Assembly (NCBI GenBank): GCA_004557455.1
Contig: SFDX01000005.1
Span: forward strand, 62,001-126,000
Origin: Akkermansia muciniphila
GTDB lineage: Bacteria; Verrucomicrobiota; Verrucomicrobiia; Verrucomicrobiales; Akkermansiaceae
Direction: 5' to 3'
DNA length: 64,000 nucleotides
Shown here: one piece after another, positions 50,819 through 57,914 of the stretch
How the letters are laid out: every line of letters starts with the position of its first letter
Numbering within the stretch: the stretch's first letter is position 1
The notes under the pieces: generated by a model
The model's input: the letters and a program-made list of their open reading frames with translations, nothing else
What the model was told of the DNA's origin: nothing
The model's database searches: none
Made by a program: the position numbers and the translations under genes

Positions 50819-51711
50819 AACGGAGTTTGCGCAGTGTGTGCATGGTTGTGGCCATTGCACTCGGTGCCGTGTTTCATGGGGTGTTGGGGGAATGTAATGC
50901 CTACCTGCCATACGGGGTGGGCGCGATGCTGTTTATAACATTCATGGGGGTGCATGTAGAGGAGATGAAGCCGAGGTGGCTGCACTTCTGGATTTTGGCG
51001 GCAATTCCTCTGTTAGCCCTTGCATACTGGCTTGTGGCGCGAGCATCGGGCTTTCCTGTGCTTGCGGAGTCGCTCTTTTATTGTGCGGCGGCACCGATTG
51101 CGGTGGCCAGTCCGGTTATTGTGCAGCTGCTGCGAGGAAATGTGGAGTTCAGTACGACTGCGATGCTGTTAAGTCATGCATCCTTTGCTCTCACGATGCC
51201 CCTGCTACTGCCTCTTCTGCTCGAAGCTCCTGATTTGACCTATGCAGAGCTGGCTGTGCTGGTTGCCAAACAACTGGGTGCGGTGCTCCTTCTGCCCTCT
51301 TTGTTGGCTTTCGCTGTTAGATGGATGTATCCGCCCTCGCGTGCTTGGGCATCGAAACTGGCAGACGTGTCGTTGGGACTTTGGTGCGTCAATCTGGCCG
51401 TTATTTCGGCTTGGGGGACGCAGCATTTGATGGAATCCGGGGTAGGGCTGCAGGCTCTGGTTCCGCTGGGATTGGGGGCTTTAGCCGTCTGCGCCGTTGG
51501 GTTTGTGGTAGGTTATCGCATGGGGTATCCGAGCCTCAAGAGAGAATGTTCCCAGGCTCTCGGACAGAAGAATACAATTTTAGTGCTGTATATTGCGGCA
51601 CAGTCATATAGCCACCCGTTGGCCTATGTGGGGCCGGTGTTTTATATCTTCTTTCACAATTTTGCCAATTCCGTTCAGATTTTCTTGGCCTCACGGGAGA
51701 AGAAGAGGTGA
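50815..51711 (+). CDS. Bile acid:sodium symporter (BASS) superfamily transporter
   Basis: A 298-residue protein with nine or ten helices. The family pattern shows in AAAPIAVASPVIVQLLRGN (core helix break) and the late CSQALGQKNTILVLYIAAQ. Members move organic anions, pantoate or arsenite with sodium; the substrate here is unknown. It is coupled to the PgpH-like gene (ATGA overlap), and its stop lies 20 bases from the 3' end of rnpB on the opposite strand. Confidence 0.78.
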   Translation: MKRSLRSVCMVVAIALGAVFHGVLGECNAYLPYGVGAMLFITFMGVHVEEMKPRWLHFWILAAIPLLALAYWLVARASGFPVLAESLFYCAAAPIAVASPVIVQLLRGNVEFSTTAMLLSHASFALTMPLLLPLLLEAPDLTYAELAVLVAKQLGAVLLLPSLLAFAVRWMYPPSRAWASKLADVSLGLWCVNLAVISAWGTQHLMESGVGLQALVPLGLGALAVCAVGFVVGYRMGYPSLKRECSQALGQKNTILVLYIAAQSYSHPLAYVGPVFYIFFHNFANSVQIFLASREKKR

Positions 51712-51730
51712 CCTGTTATCCGGGGAAAAT

Positions 51731-52102
51731 GCCGTTCGGGTTCTGTAAGCCGGATTCTGTCCACCCCCGAGGGGCTGTGTGGTCATTTTTCTCGCGGTCT
51801 TTCGACCGTGCCCCGACCTGCGGGGTGCAACTATTACCCGGGGTATAGCGGGCAGGCGACCCTTCCCCTGTTTGTCTTGCATCGCGTGGGGTTTACCCTG
51901 CCTCCTCAGTTACCTTCGGAGCGGTGGGCTCTTACCCCACCTTTTCACCCTTACCCTTGCGGGCGGTTTCTTTTCTGTGGCACTTTCCGTCAACCCAACC
52001 TGACTAGGGTTGCCCCGGCTTTCACCGGGCACGCTGCCTTGAGATGTCCGGACTTTCCTCTGCGCAGACAAGCTGTACAGCGACCACCCGAACCCGAACG
52101 GC
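51731..52102 (-). ncRNA. rnpB: RNase P RNA, bacterial type A
   Basis: On the minus strand the conserved blocks occur in order: GAGGAAAGTCCGGAC, ACGGAAAGTGCCACAGAAA-like, AGGGTGAAAAGGTG and ACAGAATCCGGCTTACAG. The ends are set by a perfect 12-bp P1 helix (GCCGTTCGGGTT / AACCCGAACGGC), giving about 372 bases. It is the catalytic RNA that trims tRNA 5' ends. Confidence 0.96.
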
Positions 52103-52108
52103 GCGAAC

Positions 52109-52137
52109 AGAGTACACCATTACACGGGAAATAGCAA
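52109..52137 (-). promoter_or_regulatory. Promoter of rnpB
   Basis: Minus-strand TTGCTA, 17 bases, TACTCT. The six-base gap puts transcription start at the first base of the P1 helix, which fits well. Confidence 0.75.
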
Positions 52138-52175
52138 GCCTAAAATACGAAGAGGTCGCAGAATTGTATTTTATT

Positions 52176-53735
52176 CTACTGGATGTGTGCAGCGATTTGC
52201 TTGTCAGCAGCCTCCTGCTCAATCTGCTGCAGTGTCATGGGGGTGTAGTGATGTCTCCAGCGGAAGGGGGTAATTTCCCCGGCCCGAAGAGCCTCTACAT
52301 AGGCAACTTTCGCCATGACGGCGAACTTGAGGGCAACAAAGGTTGAGGCGTAGCTCCTTGCAGAGATATAAAATAGGGTGACGTGTCCTGGGAAAGATAA
52401 AATGATATAATAAAGGGCTGTGCTGTCCTTCAGGTTAGCTATTCGTCGTCCGATGAAGAGTACGAGGGCAAGCCCCGAGAGTAACCAGAGGGTCACTACC
52501 CCCAAACCAACGTATCCGGTGCGGTGAATTGTGCTGATGGGGCCGCTGTGCCATGTGCCGGTTTCTGCAAAGTGTTCTTGGTTACCGAAGGCAATAGTTC
52601 CACGTTGAACACCAGTCCACCAGCGGCGTAGGTTAGCCATATCTTGACCATAGCCATCACCCCACACGTAGTCTTTGATGTACCCTGTTCTGGGATCCAT
52701 GGCCCAACGCCACATGACAACACGCCACTCTGCCGATCCCTCTGCACTGTCTTTAGCCGCCTTTGATACCTTGACCCCGGGGAACATGCTGGCCACTCGT
52801 TGTACTCCAAAAGGCCATGACTCCGTTAGTTCCTGAGTTCCACAGTATACGAGAATCCCATAAACTGCAGCACACACGGACAGAAAAAATAGAAACTGCT
52901 TACGGAAGAAGGCTGCTGCTGCGGTTGCGGAAAACATGTCTAGCAGATCCTCTCGGAAGCCTCCCATCAGCACCGCCACAAGCGATACAAGGCAGAGAAA
53001 GGCATTTCTCACACTGAAAACCAGCTCTGCAATTTTGTAGCGGCTCAGAAGGTACATGAAAAGCGGTCCTCCTAACCCTGCATATCCACCCATTCGCGTC
53101 GTTTCTGCCGCCTCGTTCATGGCGGCAATATTGGTTCTCCCACGCAATACATTCAGAGCAAAAAAGAAAAACGCGAAGAAGAGTGAGCAATACATCAGTA
53201 TCTTCAGCACCTTTTTCAACGGTTCCCATTTGTAGGGAATAGATGAGATGACGATGTAGTAAGCAAAGGCAAAGCACGCCATGATGTAGTCTTTGCCGCC
53301 CACGGTCTTTGCTTCACCCTGTGAGAGAATATTAACCGAAACAGGATGCCGCAGATACGTGAAGGCAAAGTACCCGAACAAAATCAGCGTTGCCAAGTCA
53401 AACCACCAAACAGAACGCCACTCGAAGCGAGCCTTGCGAACAAGGCACATGATTCCCCAATACGCACAGATGGGCACCGCCAGCGTGTATTCCAGTGGTA
53501 AACTCTGGACAATGCCCAGCGGCAGCATGCCGATAAGCGGCGGCAGCAGGAAGAGCGTCCACCAGGCACTTCGCCCCAGATACATCAGGAAGAGGAAGGA
53601 GACGATGGCCGCCACGATAATCATCGCATTTGCGCCACGCTCTGCAGCCTCTGTGCCGATGAGAAAGGACAGAACAACCAATACGATCCCTACAATGGTG
53701 GAGCGTATATACTTGCGTATGTTGATCTGTTCCAT
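52176..53735 (-). CDS. O-antigen ligase/polymerase-like membrane protein
   Basis: A 519-residue protein with about a dozen helices and one large soluble loop (about 320-400). The loop ends in GTWHSGPISTIHRTGYVG, with the His and Arg positions expected of Wzy_C-type ligases and polymerases (WaaL, Wzy). These join polysaccharide units to lipid or to each other at the outer face of the inner membrane. It follows ilvB after nine bases, an unexpected partner, and lacks a Shine-Dalgarno sequence. Confidence 0.68.
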   Translation of the reverse strand: MEQINIRKYIRSTIVGIVLVVLSFLIGTEAAERGANAMIIVAAIVSFLFLMYLGRSAWWTLFLLPPLIGMLPLGIVQSLPLEYTLAVPICAYWGIMCLVRKARFEWRSVWWFDLATLILFGYFAFTYLRHPVSVNILSQGEAKTVGGKDYIMACFAFAYYIVISSIPYKWEPLKKVLKILMYCSLFFAFFFFALNVLRGRTNIAAMNEAAETTRMGGYAGLGGPLFMYLLSRYKIAELVFSVRNAFLCLVSLVAVLMGGFREDLLDMFSATAAAAFFRKQFLFFLSVCAAVYGILVYCGTQELTESWPFGVQRVASMFPGVKVSKAAKDSAEGSAEWRVVMWRWAMDPRTGYIKDYVWGDGYGQDMANLRRWWTGVQRGTIAFGNQEHFAETGTWHSGPISTIHRTGYVGLGVVTLWLLSGLALVLFIGRRIANLKDSTALYYIILSFPGHVTLFYISARSYASTFVALKFAVMAKVAYVEALRAGEITPFRWRHHYTPMTLQQIEQEAADKQIAAHIQ

Positions 53736-53744
53736 GCGCGGGAG

Positions 53745-55595
53745 TTAAAGCGCTGAGGGAATCTCCTTACCGAGATCTGAAGCCTTGCGGCCCTTGCCGT
53801 CGCCGGCTATTCGCTCCAGCACCACATCACGGTAAGCCATGCCCCCGGGAATCATGGGCAGCACGTGCACATCATGCGGAACCATCACGTCGAGAACATA
53901 CGGTTCCTTCGCGGCGAGCATACGCTCGATAGCCGGCGCCAGATCCTTCGGCTCGACCACACGCTCGCACTTCACCCCGAACCCTGCACACAACACCGGG
54001 AAGTTCGGGTAGAGAACCGACTCAGTGTGATGCGTCGGGTCGTATGTATCCCGCGGGTCGGCAAGGAAGGTCTGCGCACGATTGGAATCATATTTCAGAT
54101 CCTCCCACTGTACCACCATACCCAAGTGCTGGTTATCGAGAATAATGCACTTAATGGGCATGCGCTCGATGTGAATGGTTGCCAATTCTTGGACATTCAT
54201 CAGGAACGAGCCATCGCCATCGATATTAACAACAGGCATATCCGGATATGCAACACTGGCACCCATAGCTGCCGGCAGACCGTATCCCATCGAGCCGAGC
54301 CCTCCCGAGGTAGACAAACGGCGGGGATGATTGAAGCGGTAGAACTGCGCGGCAAACATCTGGTGCTGGCCCACGCCTGTGCAAATGATTGCCTCTTGCT
54401 TACCGAGTTGGTTGTAGAGCTCCTCGATAACCGATTGCGGCGCAATCTCGTGCTCACGCTTCTCGTAGGTGAGCGGGTATGATTTCTTCCATTCCTCGAT
54501 GATGCCGAACCACTCCGGCCTATTGTCAACGCTGTACTCCTTCTCGGGCATGCCTAACTCAGCCAGACGCGAGTTGAGGTAATCCAACGCCATCTTGGCA
54601 TCGGAACGAATAGCGAACTCAACGCGCTTGTTCTTGTTCAACTCCGCCGCATCCAAATCAATGTGAATGATGCGTGCGTGCTCGCAGAAAGTGCGAACCG
54701 CACCCGTCACTCGGTCATCAAAGCGGGTGCCGATGGCAATAACTACATCCGCCTCGTTAACCGTGTTGTTGGCATACACGGCTCCGTGCATTCCAAGCCA
54801 GCGAACCGACAGCGGGTCGTCCTCCGGCATGGCGCCTATACCCATCAGCGTCGTTGCCACAGGAATCTGCGTGCGGTGGGCAAACTCCCGCAGCGCCGCA
54901 GATGCTCCCGCTGTCACCACGCCGCCACCGGCATAAATGGCGGGGCGTTTAGCATTGAGGATAACGGGCAGCACCTTCTCGAGCGCCTCGGTATCCGTTA
55001 CCACCTCGGGCCGGTACCCGGGTAAGTCCATGGGGGCATCAAAGTCCGGGATAAAACTCCCCTCCTGGAAATTCTTGGGAATGTCAATGACCACCGGCCC
55101 GGGACGCCCCGTGCGCGCAATGTAAAAAGCCTCCCGCACGATGCGGGGAATGTCCTCCAGTTTTGTTACCAGATAGCTGTGTTTGACAATCGGTGCGGTC
55201 ATGCCGAATACATCCGTCTCCTGGAAAGCGGAGCTTCCGATGAGGCTCGAACCCACCTGTGCCGTAATGGCAACCATCGGGATGGAGTCAGAATACGCAT
55301 CCGCAATTGCCGTAATCATGTTGGTGGCACCCGGTCCGGAGGTGGACATGCAGACGCCGACCTTGCCCGTGACTCTGCCGTACCCCTCGGCGGCAAATGC
55401 GCCCCCCTGCTCATGGCGGGGGAGAATCGTGCGAATGGCCGGCTCGTGGCTCAGAGCCTGGTGAATCGGCATGCTGGCTCCGCCGGGGTAGGCGAACACG
55501 ACATCCACACCCTGTAGGACGAGGCTGCGTACCAGCGCTTCTGCCCCGGTCATCATGTTCCTCTCTGTCGGTGCCGTCGTTGTGGATGTCGTCAT
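53745..55595 (-). CDS. ilvB: Acetolactate synthase large subunit
   Basis: A 616-residue thiamine-diphosphate enzyme for the first common step of valine, leucine and isoleucine synthesis. It has the catalytic Glu in ILPRHEQGGAFAAEGYGR, SGPGATNMITAIADAYSDS, the FAD-binding central domain and the ThDP motif IDGDGSFLMNVQELATI. Length is normal. No regulatory subunit gene (ilvN/ilvH) is adjacent. A promoter lies about 60 bases upstream. Confidence 0.95.
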   Translation of the reverse strand: MTTSTTTAPTERNMMTGAEALVRSLVLQGVDVVFAYPGGASMPIHQALSHEPAIRTILPRHEQGGAFAAEGYGRVTGKVGVCMSTSGPGATNMITAIADAYSDSIPMVAITAQVGSSLIGSSAFQETDVFGMTAPIVKHSYLVTKLEDIPRIVREAFYIARTGRPGPVVIDIPKNFQEGSFIPDFDAPMDLPGYRPEVVTDTEALEKVLPVILNAKRPAIYAGGGVVTAGASAALREFAHRTQIPVATTLMGIGAMPEDDPLSVRWLGMHGAVYANNTVNEADVVIAIGTRFDDRVTGAVRTFCEHARIIHIDLDAAELNKNKRVEFAIRSDAKMALDYLNSRLAELGMPEKEYSVDNRPEWFGIIEEWKKSYPLTYEKREHEIAPQSVIEELYNQLGKQEAIICTGVGQHQMFAAQFYRFNHPRRLSTSGGLGSMGYGLPAAMGASVAYPDMPVVNIDGDGSFLMNVQELATIHIERMPIKCIILDNQHLGMVVQWEDLKYDSNRAQTFLADPRDTYDPTHHTESVLYPNFPVLCAGFGVKCERVVEPKDLAPAIERMLAAKEPYVLDVMVPHDVHVLPMIPGGMAYRDVVLERIAGDGKGRKASDLGKEIPSAL

Positions 55596-55655
55596 GTCAG
55601 TTGTTTTTCTATCTTACGGTTCTCTGCCGGGCTCTTGTACCTCGGCACTCGGCGC

Positions 55656-55684
55656 ATTATAGCAGGAACACGGGAAAATGTGAA
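55656..55684 (-). promoter_or_regulatory. Promoter of ilvB
   Basis: Minus-strand TTCACA, 17 bases, a perfect TATAAT. Confidence 0.6.
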
Positions 55685-55714
55685 GCCTTTTTTTGCACTT
55701 TTGCGGGTTGTGAC

Positions 55715-55749
55715 AAAAAAGAAACACCCCCGACGTTAAGTCGAGGGTG
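55715..55749 (-). terminator. Rho-independent terminator of rpsP
   Basis: Minus-strand CACCCTCGAC, loop TTAAC, GTCGGGGGTG (one G-T pair), then TTTCTTTTTT. Confidence 0.85.
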
Positions 55750-55793
55750 CGCCAGAAACAACCAAGAAAAGGTTTCAGTGAAGGTTCGCGGGC

Positions 55794-56039
55794 TTATGCC
55801 TTGGCAGCGCGAGCCTTCTTGATCATGGAAGCTACGGTTTCGGAGGGCTGAGCACCTTGGGAAATCCACTTCTCCACCTCCTCCAGGTTCAGGGTGAAGT
55901 TCTCACCTTCTGCCATGGGGTTGTAGGTGCCCACCTGTGCAATGAAGTCGCCATCACGGCGGCTGCGGCTGTCGACGACGACAATCTTGTAGAACGGACG
56001 ATCCTTGGAACCTTGACGGTTAAGACGAATTGCTACCAT
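55794..56039 (-). CDS. rpsP: 30S ribosomal protein S16
   Basis: An 81-residue protein beginning MVAIRLNRQGSKDRPFYKIVVVDSRSRRDG, the S16 signature, with IAQVGTYNPMAEG and a typical C-terminus. S16 helps early 30S assembly. It is monocistronic, with its own promoter and terminator, unlike the usual rpsP-rimM-trmD-rplS order. Confidence 0.96.
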   Translation of the reverse strand: MVAIRLNRQGSKDRPFYKIVVVDSRSRRDGDFIAQVGTYNPMAEGENFTLNLEEVEKWISQGAQPSETVASMIKKARAAKA

Positions 56040-56116
56040 ATTGAGATATTGCGTAATGATTTGGTTGTTTTGCCTGCGGGACGGTGGCGGGCACGCGAAC
56101 TACAGGTCGGTGCAAG

Positions 56117-56145
56117 AAAGTAGCACAATGTTCTGCTTATGTCAA
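56117..56145 (-). promoter_or_regulatory. Promoter of rpsP
   Basis: Minus-strand TTGACA, 17 bases, TACTTT, about 75 bases before the ATG. Confidence 0.6.
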
Positions 56146-56198
56146 GCACAAAGGCGGAAATTGACGAATTATTTTCGGCCTGCTGACGTTTTGGACCC

Positions 56199-56227
56199 TT
56201 TACGGCGCCGTAAAATGGTGCTAGAAT
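56199..56227 (+). promoter_or_regulatory. Promoter, predicted near-leaderless
   Basis: TTTACG, 17 bases, TAGAAT, then seven bases to ATG 56235. The box overlaps an earlier ATG at 56226. Confidence 0.55.
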
Positions 56228-56234
56228 GCCGCAT

Positions 56235-57026
56235 ATGAGAAGCCGGAGTGTGCTTTGCGTTGTTTTATCGGCCCTGGGGATAGCCTCCTGTAATGAGCCA
56301 CCCCGTCGGGATCATGCCGTGCGTACGAATGTCGCTGCTGTGGATACGACTGCGTTGGGACAGCGCATCTGGCGCAATGAATGTGCCGGGACAAAACAGG
56401 GGCTGGTTTCATGGAATGCCGGTGAGGCTTTCCCTTCGCTGGGTATAGGGCATTTTATCTGGTATCCTGCCGGGTATCAGGGTCCCTTTGATGAAAGTTT
56501 TCCTCAATTTGTAGCCTACGCTCAGCGTCGAGGAGTCCGCGTTCCTGCCTATTTTGTCGGCAAAGCGCCGTGGTCGAGCAAGAGTGCTTTCTTGTCAGAT
56601 CGAAGTGGTCTGGCGGATCGCATGCGCGATTGGCTGGCTGCCCATCTTACGTTGCAAACGGAGTTCATCATGGCGCGCTCGCGGGCCTCCTTGGCCAAGA
56701 TGATGCAGCAGAGTTCTCGCCCGGAGCAGGTACGCGCCCACTATAATGCTCTTGCTCGTACGACTCAGGGTGTCTATTGCTTGGTTGATTACGTGAATTT
56801 CAAGGGCGAGGGGATCAAGTCTACGGAGCGCTACAGGGGGCAGGGCTGGGGCTTGTTGCAGGTGTTGGAGGAAATGAGGGGCAACCCGCAGGGGCGGGCT
56901 GCTACGGCCGAATTTGCCCGCGCCTCAGCGGCTGTCTTGACTCGGCGTGTGGAGAATGCTCCCGCCGAGCGCGGCGAGCGTCGATGGCTGCCCGGCTGGC
57001 TCAACCGATGCTCGACCTACCGCTGA
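56235..57026 (+). CDS. Conserved lysozyme-like lipoprotein
   Basis: A 263-residue protein with a lipoprotein signal peptide (lipobox I-A-S-C at about residues 16-19). The rest matches a conserved, uncharacterised bacterial family with a lysozyme-like look: IWRNECAG...GLVSWNAGEAFPSLGIGHFIWYP, LVDYVNFKGEG, YRGQGWGLLQVLEEM and RRWLPGWLNRCSTY. The Glu in RNECAG and the Glu in GEAFPS are candidate catalytic residues. A cell-wall role is inferred. The gene ends inside the converging gene's last codons (10-base overlap). Confidence 0.75.
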   Translation: MRSRSVLCVVLSALGIASCNEPPRRDHAVRTNVAAVDTTALGQRIWRNECAGTKQGLVSWNAGEAFPSLGIGHFIWYPAGYQGPFDESFPQFVAYAQRRGVRVPAYFVGKAPWSSKSAFLSDRSGLADRMRDWLAAHLTLQTEFIMARSRASLAKMMQQSSRPEQVRAHYNALARTTQGVYCLVDYVNFKGEGIKSTERYRGQGWGLLQVLEEMRGNPQGRAATAEFARASAAVLTRRVENAPAERGERRWLPGWLNRCSTYR

Positions 57027-57712
57027 GCTCCCTCTCCCACGCTGTTGAGCTGGGTTAGGGTGGTTGTCCCTAATTTCTTGTCAGCTCGCCAGCTCAGCGT
57101 GTGGTATCCGGCTTCCAGACTATAGAGAATAAGGGCGTGGCGTAGTCCCTGTGCTTTTTCATCAGTGGGAACAATGCAGACTCCTACTTTTCCCTCGGCA
57201 ATAATGCGTCCGCCGGCGTAGTTCTCGATGGTGAGGAGCATGGCATAGATGCCTCGCTCAGGGACTCTCAGGTAAAGGGTTGCGGTCTTGAAGTTTCCAT
57301 TGTTTTTCCACTTCAGCTCCACTTGTTCCGGGTGAAGTACTGCTGTTTTCTTTTCCTTTTCAGCCGGGCGGTATAGCCTTGCCAGCCTACGTTCTCGGCG
57401 TGCGTGCTGAATCTCGCGTGCCGTGATGTACACGATGATGCAGGCCCCCAGTGAGAACCATACGGAGGTGCAGCAGAGGGCCGCATGCGTTGCATCGGCG
57501 AGCAGCATCCCCAGCAGGCTGCAAGAGAAGAGCAGGGTGGCGAACATGCCGACCTTAAAACCGAACATCATACCGGGAAACAGGAGGAAAAGCAGTGTGT
57601 AGCGCAGGAACATGGGCGCGTTTAACGGTGTGCTGCGTAAAAAGCGCTTCTGGGTTACTCTGCGGCGTAGCAGTAGTAGCTCCTCTTGGGTCGTGTTTCG
57701 GTCAATCTTCAC
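57017..57712 (-). CDS. Membrane protein of unknown function
   Basis: A 231-residue protein beginning with GTG 57712 (VKIDRNTTQEELLLLRRRV). Two or three helices (about 35-100) are followed by a basic linker and a soluble domain of about 120 residues that looks like a beta-sandwich (KTATLYLRVPERGIYAMLLTIENYAGG). No family is recognised. The start is inferred from a promoter whose -10 box ends seven bases upstream; a longer in-frame ATG start at 57916 would cross the promoter. Confidence 0.6.
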   Translation of the reverse strand: MKIDRNTTQEELLLLRRRVTQKRFLRSTPLNAPMFLRYTLLFLLFPGMMFGFKVGMFATLLFSCSLLGMLLADATHAALCCTSVWFSLGACIIVYITAREIQHARRERRLARLYRPAEKEKKTAVLHPEQVELKWKNNGNFKTATLYLRVPERGIYAMLLTIENYAGGRIIAEGKVGVCIVPTDEKAQGLRHALILYSLEAGYHTLSWRADKKLGTTTLTQLNSVGEGAQR

Positions 57713-57719
57713 ACAGGGG

Positions 57720-57748
57720 ATTCTATACGATTTTTTCTGTGCTGGCAA
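57720..57748 (-). promoter_or_regulatory. Promoter, predicted leaderless GTG start
   Basis: Minus-strand TTGCCA, 17 bases, TAGAAT; seven bases to GTG 57712. Confidence 0.6.
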
Positions 57749-57842
57749 GCGGAAACTTGGGGAAATTGGCTGTCTCGGCTCTACGCCGGTTCTTCGAGAA
57801 ATGCTATCATGATTACGCGCGATAAAAAGGTGGAAAAGATGC

Positions 57843-57871
57843 TTGATTTGCCGTCCCGATTGTGGTAGAAT
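57843..57871 (+). promoter_or_regulatory. Promoter of the GH84 gene
   Basis: TTGATT, 17 bases, TAGAAT preceded by TGG. It predicts a leader of about 37 bases before ATG 57915 and rules out the earlier in-frame ATG at 57843. Confidence 0.7.
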
Positions 57872-57914
57872 TGCTGCAAGGCCGGTTTCAACCGGTAACC
57901 ATATCGTTACAAAC